From JAJPGZ01 sp038229295 (lineage in GTDB: Bacteria; Verrucomicrobiota; Verrucomicrobiia; Chthoniobacterales; UBA10450): a stretch of 64,000 nucleotides of DNA. Each line of letters starts with the position of its first letter. The first letter of the stretch is position 1. The position numbers and the translations under genes are program-made. This document shows, piece by piece, positions 1 to 8,031 of the stretch. The DNA lies in contig JBBROO010000001.1 of the NCBI GenBank assembly GCA_038229295.1, forward strand, positions 62,001 through 126,000, written 5' to 3'. The notes under the pieces were generated by a model that did no database searches, had not been told where the DNA came from, and was given only the letters and a program-made list of their open reading frames with translations.

Positions 1-1
1 A

Positions 2-265
2 GGTAAAACTCGCGCGGAAGGGAGCGCGGCGACCAGCGGCAACGCCGGCAGTTTGGTCTTTCTGATTATTTTCATCGTAGTGATGATCATGATCACACGC
101 TCGCGCACGCGACGCGGCTTTCGCTATTCCGGATTTGGCGGGCCGTTCATTGGTGGCTGGTCTGACGGCGGTGGATTTTCCGGTGGCGGTGATGGTGGCG
201 GGTTTAGTGGATTCAGTGGCGGCGGCGGAAGTTTTGGCGGCGGCGGCGCCGGTTCGAGTTGGTGA
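2..265 (+). CDS. C-terminal part of a TPM-domain (YgcG-like) membrane protein, 5' truncated by window edge
   Basis: The reading frame is already open at base 2, so the gene begins outside the window. What remains is a short linker, one hydrophobic segment (LVFLIIFIVVMIMI) followed by basic residues, then a tail made almost entirely of Gly, Ser and Phe ending in GAGSSW. A membrane anchor followed by a Gly/Ser-rich tail is typical of the C-terminus of YgcG-type proteins, whose extracytoplasmic N-terminal TPM domain is missing here. The next gene, 9 bases downstream, encodes a second TPM domain, which supports the call. The two probably form an operon. Function of the family in bacteria is poorly defined. 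Confidence 0.7.
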   Translation, partial: GKTRAEGSAATSGNAGSLVFLIIFIVVMIMITRSRTRRGFRYSGFGGPFIGGWSDGGGFSGGGDGGGFSGFSGGGGSFGGGGAGSSW

Positions 266-274
266 CCTAACGAG

Positions 275-712
275 ATGCGAACAAAAGAATTCGTCAGCAA
301 AATCGAACACGACCGCATCGTGGACGCGATCCGCGAGGCCGAGTCGAAAACTTCCGGGCAAATTCGCGTATACGTGCAGCGCGGGAAGTTACCTGTCGAT
401 CCTTTGCTCGCGGGGACGAAGAAATTTCACCAGCTCGGCATGCATCAGACGGAGGAACGAAACGCGGTGTTGGTTTTCGTCGCGCCGCGCGCGCATAAGT
501 TCGCGGTCGTGGGCGACAAGGGAATCCACGAGAGATGCGGCGAGGTTTTCTGGCAACGCATTGTCGATCTTATGCGGAAGCATTTTCGCGGCGAAAGATT
601 TTCGGATGCGCTGGCTGACGGGATCCGCGACATCGGCAACGCATTGGCGAAACATTTCCCCGAAAAACCGGACGGCGGGAACGAATTACCGGACGAGATT
701 GTCGAAAGCTAG
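275..712 (+). CDS. TPM-domain protein (DUF477-type)
   Basis: A 145-residue protein with no signal peptide. It begins with a helical segment (MRTKEFVSKIEHDRIVDAI), then GQIRVYV, a stretch around NAVLVFVAPRAHKFAVVGDKGIH, and helices ending in DIGNALAKHFP. This order matches the TPM domain, formerly DUF477, where the 'vGdkGi' element is characteristic. It follows the partial YgcG-like gene by 9 bases that contain a CCTAACGA word, so the two are likely co-transcribed. In other bacteria TPM domains are linked to membrane quality control or acid phosphatase activity, but no catalytic role can be read here. The stop is followed within two bases by an AAGATCGACA copy at 715. Confidence 0.72.
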   Translation: MRTKEFVSKIEHDRIVDAIREAESKTSGQIRVYVQRGKLPVDPLLAGTKKFHQLGMHQTEERNAVLVFVAPRAHKFAVVGDKGIHERCGEVFWQRIVDLMRKHFRGERFSDALADGIRDIGNALAKHFPEKPDGGNELPDEIVES

Positions 713-883
713 GCAAGATCGACATCGAAACTTTCGCGCTTGCAAATGGGGCGTGATCGTCTTTATTCCACGCTCCGCAGCGAGTTTTTAGAATTACGCC
801 GTTGGTCCCTGGGTCTCCGTCCGCTGGACGCGAAACCGCACTCGTCAGGGGTAACCCGGTGGAAGAAGAAAGAGCACACGCTT

Positions 884-1924
884 ATGCCAGTTCGTTACGG
901 CCGTTTTGAAATGCCGAAAACTCTCGTCAAAGACGAGAGCACAGCCACCGATACCTACGCCAAATTTGTGGCCGAGCCGTTTGAAGCCGGTTACGGACAC
1001 ACCGTCGGAAATTCACTCCGCCGCGTTTTGCTTTCGTCACTCGAAGGCGCGTCCATCACCGCGGTGAAAATCACGGGTGCGCAACATGAGTTCGCGACGT
1101 TGCCCGGCGTGGTCGAGGACGTGACCGATATCGTCCTCAATCTCAAGAAGGTGAAGTTCGCCGCGGAAGATCACGAAGCGCGGAAGTTCGCCTTAACAGT
1201 GAACAAGGAAGGCGAAGTGACTGCGGGCGACATTCAAGTTTCACAAGGTTTCGAAGTGCTGAACAAGAAGCAGGTCATCTGCACGCTCGATAAGAAGCAT
1301 AAATTTGATGCGGAACTCGAAGTGCGCGTCGGCCGCGGTTTCGCCACCGGCGAAGAAAATAAACGCGCCGATCAACCAATCGGTCTTATCCCGATCGATT
1401 CCATTTTTTCGCCAGTGACGCGCGTGAAATACGCAGTCGAAAACACGCGCGTGGGTCAGCGCACCGATTACGACAAGCTCATTCTTGAAGTGTGGACGGA
1501 CGGGCGATTGACGCCGGACGATGCCGTGCTGCAAGGCTCAGCGATTCTCCGCCATCACCTCGACGTATTTGTTAACTTCAATGAAGACGTGATTGAATTC
1601 GACGAGACGCCAGCGGGCGTGAGCGAGGAAAATGTGAAGCTGAAGAAGCTGCTGAACATGAGCGTCAACGAGATCGAGCTCAGTGTGCGCGCGGCGAATT
1701 GCTTGAACAACGCGAACATCACGACGGTGGGCCAGCTCGCACAAAAAACCGAAGGCGAGATGTTGAAGTATCGCAACTTCGGCAAGAAATCGCTCAACGA
1801 AATCAAAGACAAGTTGCTCCAGCTCGGTTTGGGATTGGGAATGAAATTCGACGCCGGCATGGTGGACATGCCGGCCGCGGGTGTGGACGGCGCGGGCATG
1901 AACGGCGTGGCGGTCGAACCATAA
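884..1924 (+). CDS. rpoA: DNA-directed RNA polymerase subunit alpha
   Basis: A 346-residue alpha subunit. The N-terminal domain carries GYGHTVGNSLRRVLLSSLEG, the conserved dimerisation and assembly element, and VVEDVTDIVLNLK. The C-terminal domain (from about residue 260) has the two helix-hairpin-helix signatures, LSVRAANCLNNANI and LGMKF, used to bind UP elements and activators. The frame stays open 144 bases upstream, but the ATG at 884 is preceded by a purine-rich run (ggaagaagaaagag) and starts the protein near the usual point. An ATG at 911 is a second option. rplQ follows 45 bases downstream, the standard gene order. The tail after the C-terminal domain is Ala/Gly/Met-rich. The two genes are separated by a tandem pair of the iterated 10-mer. 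Confidence 0.97.
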   Translation: MPVRYGRFEMPKTLVKDESTATDTYAKFVAEPFEAGYGHTVGNSLRRVLLSSLEGASITAVKITGAQHEFATLPGVVEDVTDIVLNLKKVKFAAEDHEARKFALTVNKEGEVTAGDIQVSQGFEVLNKKQVICTLDKKHKFDAELEVRVGRGFATGEENKRADQPIGLIPIDSIFSPVTRVKYAVENTRVGQRTDYDKLILEVWTDGRLTPDDAVLQGSAILRHHLDVFVNFNEDVIEFDETPAGVSEENVKLKKLLNMSVNEIELSVRAANCLNNANITTVGQLAQKTEGEMLKYRNFGKKSLNEIKDKLLQLGLGLGMKFDAGMVDMPAAGVDGAGMNGVAVEP

Positions 1925-1928
1925 TTCT

Positions 1929-1953
1929 AAGATCGACAATCGTAAGATCGACA
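1929..1953 (+). repeat. Tandem pair of AAGATCGACA between rpoA and rplQ
   Basis: Two exact copies on the same strand start 15 bases apart, at 1929 and 1944, filling most of the 45-base gap between rpoA and rplQ. The spacing is close to one and a half helical turns. Similar same-strand pairs occur at 31240/31256 and 62491/62507 (16 bases) and 51684/51710 (26 bases), so the pairing recurs. No inverted pairing that would form a terminator is seen here. Confidence 0.9.
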
Positions 1954-1969
1954 ACCAACTTCACCGCGC

Positions 1970-2530
1970 ATGAGGCACCAGAAAAAAACCGTTAAGCTCG
2001 GACGCACCGCCGACCATAGGAAAGCACTGCTCGCCAATCAGGTTTGCAGTTTGATCGAGCATGAGCGCATCAAGACGACGCTGGCGAAAGCGAAAGCAGT
2101 TCGCCCGCTGGCCGACAAAATGATCACGCTCGGAAAAAACGGATCGCTGCACGCGCGCCGGACTGCACTGGCGGTGCTTCGGCAAAAGAACGCGGTTAAG
2201 AAATTGTTCGATAACATCGCGCCGCGTTCGGCCAGCCGGAACGGCGGCTACACCCGCATCGTTAAATTGGGCCAACGCAAAAGCGATTCGGCGCCGGTCG
2301 CGTTTATTGAGTGGGTCGATGCCGCGCCGGTAACGGAAGAGAAAGCGGCCGAAGAAAAGCAAGCGAAAGCAAAAAAGGAATCGCCCGCGCCAGCATCAGC
2401 GCCAGTCGAAAAAGAAAAGACGGAAGCGCCTGCTGCGACCGCCGAGAAACCAGCGGAGCAGGAAGCGCCGACCAAGCCGAAACCAAAACGAAAGTGGTTC
2501 GGCAAAAAATCCGGCGACGAAGCGAAATAA
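1970..2530 (+). CDS. rplQ: 50S ribosomal protein L17 with extended C-terminus
   Basis: A 186-residue protein. Residues 1 to about 118 are a complete L17: KLGRTADHRKALLANQ near the start, then IKTTLAKAK, and GGYTRIVKLG..R.SD.APVAFIEW near the end. L17 of Escherichia coli is about 127 residues. The remaining 65 or so residues are a low-complexity extension rich in Ala, Lys, Glu and Pro that ends in basic residues (KPKRKWFGKKSGDEAK). Charged extensions on L17 are seen in Verrucomicrobiota and relatives. Here it probably lies on the ribosome surface, but its role is unknown. Gene order after rpoA is canonical. Confidence 0.96.
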   Translation: MRHQKKTVKLGRTADHRKALLANQVCSLIEHERIKTTLAKAKAVRPLADKMITLGKNGSLHARRTALAVLRQKNAVKKLFDNIAPRSASRNGGYTRIVKLGQRKSDSAPVAFIEWVDAAPVTEEKAAEEKQAKAKKESPAPASAPVEKEKTEAPAATAEKPAEQEAPTKPKPKRKWFGKKSGDEAK

Positions 2531-2544
2531 TTTTCGCGGGCGTT

Positions 2545-2994
2545 TCAGCGCAACGGAACCAAACGCCAGTTTATTTTGCCGTCGATAATGCGGAGCCACG
2601 CGACACTCGCCGGCGAACCCTGGCTGGGCCGGGTCACGCAACCGGGATTGAGAAATAAAACATTCCCGCGCCTTTCATTTCGCGGCACGTGGGTGTGGCC
2701 GTGCAGGACAACATCGACATCGTCCGGCGATAGTTCCGGCGGAATGTGCTGTAATCGAAACTTTTTCCCGCCGCGCGCAAGATCGACAACCAGCGGCCAG
2801 TCGTGATTACTGTCGCAATTTCCCCTAACGACCGTAACCGGGGGACCGATCGCGCGCAGCTCATTCAAAATTGTTTCCGCGCAAACATCGCCGAGATGCC
2901 AGATCTCGTCCGCGCCTTTTGCTAAGATCGACAACTTCTCCGAAAACTTGTCGTGCGTGTCAGCGAGGACGAATATGCACAGCGACTTTCTCAT
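2545..2994 (-). CDS. YfcE/MJ0936-type metallophosphoesterase
   Basis: A 149-residue calcineurin-like phosphoesterase. The metal-binding motifs are all present and in order: LADTH (D-x-H), HLGDVC (GD), VVRGNCDS (GN-x-D), and VLHGHTH (GHxH), followed by FLNPGC. Size and motif order match the YfcE/MJ0936 branch, which hydrolyses phosphodiesters with Mn or Ni in vitro. The physiological substrate is not known. The gene is convergent with rplQ, and its C-terminal end lies 15 bases from the rplQ stop. It carries two copies of the iterated 10-mer (2779, 2924). Confidence 0.88.
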   Translation of the reverse strand: MRKSLCIFVLADTHDKFSEKLSILAKGADEIWHLGDVCAETILNELRAIGPPVTVVRGNCDSNHDWPLVVDLARGGKKFRLQHIPPELSPDDVDVVLHGHTHVPRNERRGNVLFLNPGCVTRPSQGSPASVAWLRIIDGKINWRLVPLR

Positions 2995-3005
2995 TCAAAA
3001 AGAAT

Positions 3006-3082
3006 CTCACACCAAGAACACAACGGACACAAAGGTGTCTCACAGAAATCCCGTTGTGATTCTTTGCGTCCTTTGTGTGAGG
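3006..3082. repeat. Inverted repeat of the 'CACGAAGGACAC' type
   Basis: The gap between the phosphoesterase start and the helicase start contains caccaagaacacaacggaca on the left and an imperfect inverse, ctttgcgtcctttgtgtgag, on the right, able to fold into a long imperfect hairpin. A better-preserved relative lies at 17582-17651. Such intergenic repeats are widespread in Verrucomicrobiota and Planctomycetota. No protein is encoded. Confidence 0.6.
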
Positions 3083-3097
3083 CAGTAACCTTCAGTC

Positions 3098-4315
3098 GTG
3101 TCATTTAACAACTTTGGCCTTTCCGCGGAAGTCGTTCGTGGAACGCAGGCCATGGGTTTCGCTGAGCCGACGCCGATCCAGCTCCGCGCTTTCCCGATTA
3201 TTCTCGCGGGAAAAGATTTGATCGGCACGGCGCAAACTGGCACCGGCAAGACCGCGGCCTTCGCCTTGCCGATCCTGACGTTGCTCGCTGGTCATGGAAA
3301 ATTTCGTTGCCTCGTTCTCGAACCGACGCGCGAACTCGCGGCGCAAGTCGAGACGGCGTTTCGGGATTACGGCCGATTCACCGACATTCGCGCGACCGTC
3401 ATTCACGGCGGTGTCGGTTACGGAAAACAACGCGAAGATATAAAACATGGTATGGATGTGGTCATCGCCACGCCCGGCCGGTTGCTCGATCATCTCGAAC
3501 AAGGAACATTTCACTTTCGCGATGTGACGATTCTCGTGCTCGATGAAGTCGATCGCATGCTCGACATGGGATTTTTGCCGGACGTTCGCCGCATCGTCGA
3601 AACAATTTCGAAAGATCGACAAACACTTTTGTTCTCGGCCACGCTCCCGCCCGAGATCGAACGACTTGCAGCCTGGGTGTTGCACGAACCGGAAACGGTG
3701 GAGATCGGCGCACAACGTTCGCCGGCCGAAACGGTCACGCATGCCGTCTATCCGGTCGCGGCCGAACAAAAATTCGATCTGCTCATGGCCTTGCTCGAAC
3801 GCACCAACTTCGACAGCGCGCTGATTTTTTCGCGAACTAAACACGGCGCCGATCGCATCGCGCATCAATTAAAAATCGGGAAACATTCCGTCGCGGTCTT
3901 GCATTCGAATCGCACGCAACGCGAACGCATCGAAGCGCTCGAAGGATTTAAGTCGGGCAAATATGAAGTGATGGTCGCGACCGACATTGCGGCGCGCGGG
4001 CTCGACATTGCCGGCGTCAGTCACGTCATTAATTACGATGTGCCGGAACATCCGGAAGATTACGTGCATCGCATCGGCCGCACCGGCCGTGCCCAAAATG
4101 TGGGCGACGCCTTCACGCTCATGAACGGCGAAGAAGCGGCCGCGCTCCAATCGATCGAGCGGTTCATCGGGCGCAAAATTCCGCGGCTGAAGCTGGAGAA
4201 TTTCCCATATCTTTACACCGCGCTCTTCGAACCGGAGGCCGCATCCGGCGGCAAACGCGCCATTGGCGGTGGCCGCACCCATCGCGGTTATTCGTTCGGC
4301 CGGCGACGGAGATAG
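3098..4315 (+). CDS. DEAD-box ATP-dependent RNA helicase (RhlE-like)
   Basis: A 405-residue helicase starting at GTG. It has the Q motif (F..FGLS...PTPIQ), motif I AQTGTGKT, Ia PTRELAAQ, Ib TPGRLLDH, motif III SATLP, and in the second RecA domain VATDIAARGLDIAGV, NYDVP and HRIGRTGR. Motif II reads LDEVDRMLDMGF, that is DEVD rather than the canonical DEAD. The tail is short and basic (RTHRGYSFGRRRR), suited to RNA binding and typical of RhlE-type helicases that act in ribosome assembly or mRNA turnover. The change in motif II keeps both acidic residues, so activity is likely retained. The first bases follow an inverted repeat. Confidence 0.93.
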   Translation: MSFNNFGLSAEVVRGTQAMGFAEPTPIQLRAFPIILAGKDLIGTAQTGTGKTAAFALPILTLLAGHGKFRCLVLEPTRELAAQVETAFRDYGRFTDIRATVIHGGVGYGKQREDIKHGMDVVIATPGRLLDHLEQGTFHFRDVTILVLDEVDRMLDMGFLPDVRRIVETISKDRQTLLFSATLPPEIERLAAWVLHEPETVEIGAQRSPAETVTHAVYPVAAEQKFDLLMALLERTNFDSALIFSRTKHGADRIAHQLKIGKHSVAVLHSNRTQRERIEALEGFKSGKYEVMVATDIAARGLDIAGVSHVINYDVPEHPEDYVHRIGRTGRAQNVGDAFTLMNGEEAAALQSIERFIGRKIPRLKLENFPYLYTALFEPEAASGGKRAIGGGRTHRGYSFGRRRR

Positions 4316-4327
4316 TTAGGCAAGGAC

Positions 4328-4795
4328 CTACACAAACGCCGCGCGCGCGGCTTCGGTGCGTTCTTTTTCTACGCGCTGCTGTTGCTCAACCGCGCGCTTT
4401 TCCAATCCGGCAAGATCGACATCACGCACGGCGGGAAGAGTCGACATGGCGAGCGCACGCCACAAAAGTTGTTTGCCGCGAATCCCGATCTCCAACATTT
4501 CCAGCGCCTGGACTAATCCGAGCCCGCCCATTTGTTCGCCAGCGGCTTTGAATTTCGCTCGCACTATTTTCTCCGCCATCCACGCCGCCGCTTTTCGCGG
4601 AAAACTTTCGCTCGAATGCGCCGCGCCGATGAGTTTTGACAACACCGCTACGTCAGCTTTGACGTCGCTTTCGAGCTCAACAAAAAAGGGCCCCAGTGGC
4701 TTCCCTTTGTGGACGACAATCAAATGCTCGAGTAGCTCCAGCGCCGCGACCGCCCCGGCGAGGTGATCGTTCATGTACGAGTTGATCGCTTTCAT
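4328..4795 (-). CDS. Hypothetical helical-bundle protein
   Basis: A 155-residue protein without signal peptide that is predicted to be almost all helical. It begins MKAINSYMNDHLAGAVAALELL and contains an amphipathic series with spaced acidic and His residues (LLEHLIVVH, LESDVKADV), recalling four-helix bundles of the ferritin-like or DUF892 kind. No metal-ligand set can be assigned with confidence. The start ATG is the first in frame. The gene is convergent with the helicase (13 bases between stops). I do not recognise the family firmly. Confidence 0.6.
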   Translation of the reverse strand: MKAINSYMNDHLAGAVAALELLEHLIVVHKGKPLGPFFVELESDVKADVAVLSKLIGAAHSSESFPRKAAAWMAEKIVRAKFKAAGEQMGGLGLVQALEMLEIGIRGKQLLWRALAMSTLPAVRDVDLAGLEKRAVEQQQRVEKERTEAARAAFV

Positions 4796-4903
4796 GGTTT
4801 CCTTTGTATCGTAGTTCGCGCCCAGACGCGCTTATAATTTTTCCGCGGGGGCCGGGCCATTGATCGATCGCGTGATCAAGGCCGGCGTGTCTTACGCGCC
4901 TAA

Positions 4904-5090
4904 CTAACTGTTGCCGACGAGCAGGATCGGCCCTTCGGCTTTGGGCACGCCGCCCTCGCGCTCGAGCGTGATGGCGAACGCTTTCACCCGGCGACATGGG
5001 CGCGCCGCCCACCATTGGGTTTTCGGCAGCGAACACGGTCGCAGTGATCGCGGCCAGCGCCGCGGTGGTGATGAGTAATGATTTGTTCAT
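4904..5090 (-). pseudogene. Scar joining a fasciclin-type N-terminus to an anti-sigma-type C-terminus
   Basis: On the minus strand an ATG at 5090 starts a signal peptide (MNKSLLITTAALAAITATVF) followed by AAENPMVGGAPMSP, which is how many secreted fasciclin-domain proteins begin. The frame then becomes nonsense (RHHARARGRRAQ). In another frame, just after the break near 4985, the same strand reads VKAFAITLEREGGVPKAEGP..LVGNS and stops at 4904-4906. That resembles the C-terminal end of RskA-type anti-sigma factors. The simplest reading is an internal deletion that removed the body of two neighbouring genes and left their outer ends. Inference rests on two short matches, so confidence is moderate. 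The gap from 4796 to 5209 holds nothing else I can support. Confidence 0.5.
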
Positions 5091-5209
5091 TAACCGGCAT
5101 CCGCCGGGCGCGCGGGATCGGATGCAAAAATCTCGATGTCGATCTTGCGGCAAAAGAATCCTGTTCTTTCTGCATCCAAGCGGGACGAGTGGGCGGATTA
5201 CCCGGGCAC

Positions 5210-6538
5210 ATGCTCGTCCGGAACAATCTTATTGCTTTAGCTGCTCTGCTTTTAATGGGAAATGCGGCCATCTCTCGGGCCGACGCATTGCCCGATCGTG
5301 AAACGGCCCGCGCCGCGATCATGTCTCCCGTCAGCGGTGACGGCGCGATCGAGAAAGAGATTCGAAAACTTCAGGGGCGCATCAAAGAAGGCCGAAATGT
5401 TGACGCATATATAATCAGACTCGGCTGGGCCTTTGTTTCGAAAGCGCGTACGAGCAGCGATCCGGGTTACTACAAACTCGCCGAACTTTGCGCACAATCC
5501 GCGACTGACTCCGATGCGATGTTGTTGCGCGGTCATATTGCGGACGCGTTGCACCGGTTTTCGGACGCTGAGGCGATTGCGCGCAAGTCGATCGAGACGC
5601 CAAACGCGCGCTGGGAATCGTTCGCCTTACTCGGCGACGCGTTGATGGAGCAGGGAAAACTCGAGGAGGCGATCGCGGCTTATCAACGCATGATCGACAT
5701 CCGGCCATGCATGCAAACGTACGCGCGGGTCGCGCATGTTCGTTGGTTGAAAGGCGACCTCGATGGCGCGCTTGAGCTGATGCGCATCGCGGTGGAGGCG
5801 GGCTCGACCCGCGATCCAGAGCCGGCAGCGTGGGCTTACACACGGCTCGGTCTCTATCAATTTCAGGCCGGAAATTTTAAAGAAGCCGCATGGTCGGCAG
5901 ACCGCGCGACTGAATTTGTGGCCGATTATCCGGCGGCGCTTGTCCTTCAAGCGAAGCTCTTCGTCAACGAAAAGAAAACCGCCGACGCGCTGCCATTACT
6001 GAAGCGCGCCGCCTCAACTTCGCCATTACCGGAATATCAATGGTTCCTGGCGGATGTGGCACGCGCGCTTGGCGACAACGAACTAGCGGCGAAAACAGAG
6101 ATGTCGATCTTGCGCGGTGGCCAGGCAGAAGATCCGCGTTCCTTCGCCTTGTTTCTGGCGACGCGAAAGCAACACGCGGATGAAGCGTTGAAAGCCGCCC
6201 AACAGGAACTCGACAATCGTCGCGACGTTTTCACTTACGACGCGCTGGCATGGGCATCGTTCGCGGCCGGTCGGCTGGAAGATGCCACTGCGTTTTCGAA
6301 AAAAGCTTTGCGCGAAGGAACGCGGGACGCACGCTTGCAATCTCACGCGGCCATTATTGCGTCGGCCGCAAATTCTCCCGACGCGAAAGCATTGCTCAAA
6401 AGCGCCGCGTCACTTCGTCCGCTCCTGCTTCCTTCCGAGCGCGAGCAACTCGACGCGCTCCTCTCCAAAAATTTTAGCGAGGCGACTGCCTCCGCTAGAT
6501 CGACAACCACAACACCAACCCATGTCAGTTCAAGATAA
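5210..6538 (+). CDS. Secreted tetratricopeptide-repeat protein
   Basis: A 442-residue protein when started at the ATG at 5210, which places a clear signal peptide (MLVRNNLIALAALLLMGNAA) at the N-terminus. The frame is open further upstream but only with unrelated sequence. The rest is TPR-like, for example WESFALLGDALMEQGKLEEA and AWAYTRLGLYQFQAGNFKEA, with repeats from about residue 110 to 400. It probably serves as a periplasmic scaffold. Its stop codon overlaps the start of the DUF4331 gene (TAATG), so the two are translationally coupled. HupE follows. Together they form a three-gene unit of unknown purpose. Confidence 0.8.
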   Translation: MLVRNNLIALAALLLMGNAAISRADALPDRETARAAIMSPVSGDGAIEKEIRKLQGRIKEGRNVDAYIIRLGWAFVSKARTSSDPGYYKLAELCAQSATDSDAMLLRGHIADALHRFSDAEAIARKSIETPNARWESFALLGDALMEQGKLEEAIAAYQRMIDIRPCMQTYARVAHVRWLKGDLDGALELMRIAVEAGSTRDPEPAAWAYTRLGLYQFQAGNFKEAAWSADRATEFVADYPAALVLQAKLFVNEKKTADALPLLKRAASTSPLPEYQWFLADVARALGDNELAAKTEMSILRGGQAEDPRSFALFLATRKQHADEALKAAQQELDNRRDVFTYDALAWASFAAGRLEDATAFSKKALREGTRDARLQSHAAIIASAANSPDAKALLKSAASLRPLLLPSEREQLDALLSKNFSEATASARSTTTTPTHVSSR

Positions 6539-7989
6539 TGAAGAAAATAAAACAAACACTAATCGTCGCGTTTAGCGCTCTGGCGCTGACTTCGACATCA
6601 CTGCGCGCTTCCAGTCACATGGATGCGCCGCTCATCACGCTCGATCCGGCGGCCAACACAACAGACGTGTACGCCTTCGTCTCGCAGATCAACGGGGTGA
6701 AATATCTCACCGCGGCGCTCGCCGTTTATCCGTTCGAAGAACCCGGCGTTGGCCCTAACAAATATAACTTCGACGATCGCGTCACCTACGCGATCAACCT
6801 CGCCACCGGCAACGACGTGAAAACCGGCAACACGACCGTAAGTTATTCATTCACGTTCAACACCTCGTATAAAAACACCAACACGATCGCCCAGTCGTAT
6901 CTCGGCCCGGTCAATAATGTTGATGACGCAAATCAGAACCTGACCCAGCGATATACCGTTCAGAAGGCAGCGGGGAAGGCAAAGACGACGCTGCTTCAAG
7001 ACGCTTTGGTCCCGCCGAACAACCAGGGATTAGTGACGCGCTTTTATAATCAAGGTGATAACGGCGAAAACCGCGCCAAGGAAGGCGTAGCCGCATCCAA
7101 CTTGCTCGACAAGTACACCGCGCAAACCGTTTACACGACACCGCAGGGTTATTACGTGTTCGCGGGGCAACGCGATGACGGTTTTTACGCCGACATCCAG
7201 AGCATCTTCGATCTCGATTTTACCTTCAGTGGTCCTAACAAACCTTTCGATAGTCAGGGCGGATTCAACGTTCACACCATCGTGCTGAGCATTCCGCTTT
7301 CGGACATTCCCGGTGGCGCGAATCAGGTCGTCGGTGTTTGGGCGAGCACGAGTCGCGCACAAACGACCGTCCTGAGCAACGGAAAAAGTCCGAAAGAAAA
7401 CGGACCACTCATTCAGGTTGGCCGCCAGGGCAACCCGCTCTTCTGCGAAGCGCTGGTCGCGATCGTCGACAAGGATCTTTACAATCGCACCAACCCGACA
7501 GTGGATGACGCCACATTCAAAAAGTACGCGCTCAATCCCGAGCTCGCGACCATTCTTGGATTGCCGCAAAACCTTCGCACTAACCGCACCGACCTCGCCG
7601 GCATTTTCATTCCGGACTTGATCAAGGTCGACCCCTCGACTGCTCCCGCGCGTTTGGCCGGCGGCACAAATCCAAGTGCCGCACCGAACGACGCCGGATT
7701 CAATCGCCTCAGTATTTTCGGCGGCGACGTTCTCACCAGCAGCATCCAGGCTGGTTTCGGTAACGGAACCATTCCGGGCGGCTGGCCTAACGGACGCCGC
7801 TTTGGTGATGACGTTCTCGACATCGCCGTGCTCGCGCTCGAAAGCGACCTTCGCACCAGCCCGCCCACGATTGCCGCCGGCGCTTCAACCGCCGACGTCG
7901 ATCGCGTTAATCATAACGACATTGGTTACAATAAAGTGTTCCCGTATTCCGCCACGCCATTGAACGGACGGAATCACGGCCACCATTAA
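6538..7989 (+). CDS. DUF4331-family exported protein
   Basis: A 483-residue protein with a signal peptide (KKIKQTLIVAFSALALTSTS) ending near Ala-Ser. The mature part opens with SSHMDAPLITLDPAANTTDVYAF, the diagnostic start of DUF4331, and continues with DVYAFVSQ, YNFDDRVTYAI and FGDDVLDIAV, and ends in a His-rich NHGHH. DUF4331 proteins are exported beta-rich proteins without an assigned activity. The conserved SHMDAP and closing histidines suggest metal binding, which is inference. Coupled to the TPR gene by a one-base overlap, and followed 42 bases later by HupE. Confidence 0.9.
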   Translation: MKKIKQTLIVAFSALALTSTSLRASSHMDAPLITLDPAANTTDVYAFVSQINGVKYLTAALAVYPFEEPGVGPNKYNFDDRVTYAINLATGNDVKTGNTTVSYSFTFNTSYKNTNTIAQSYLGPVNNVDDANQNLTQRYTVQKAAGKAKTTLLQDALVPPNNQGLVTRFYNQGDNGENRAKEGVAASNLLDKYTAQTVYTTPQGYYVFAGQRDDGFYADIQSIFDLDFTFSGPNKPFDSQGGFNVHTIVLSIPLSDIPGGANQVVGVWASTSRAQTTVLSNGKSPKENGPLIQVGRQGNPLFCEALVAIVDKDLYNRTNPTVDDATFKKYALNPELATILGLPQNLRTNRTDLAGIFIPDLIKVDPSTAPARLAGGTNPSAAPNDAGFNRLSIFGGDVLTSSIQAGFGNGTIPGGWPNGRRFGDDVLDIAVLALESDLRTSPPTIAAGASTADVDRVNHNDIGYNKVFPYSATPLNGRNHGHH

Positions 7990-8031
7990 CATTGTTCCCT
8001 CGGCACCGTCGGTGGCGCAGCGTCACCGGCG

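Noticed and set aside
740..883. An N-terminal extension of RpoA
   Set aside because: The frame is open, but the 48 residues have no resemblance to RpoA, and the ATG at 884 has an upstream purine-rich site.
4677..5153. A 158-residue gene on the minus strand
   Set aside because: Only its signal peptide and first residues look real. The remainder is Arg-rich nonsense, explained by the frameshift at the fasciclin/anti-sigma scar.
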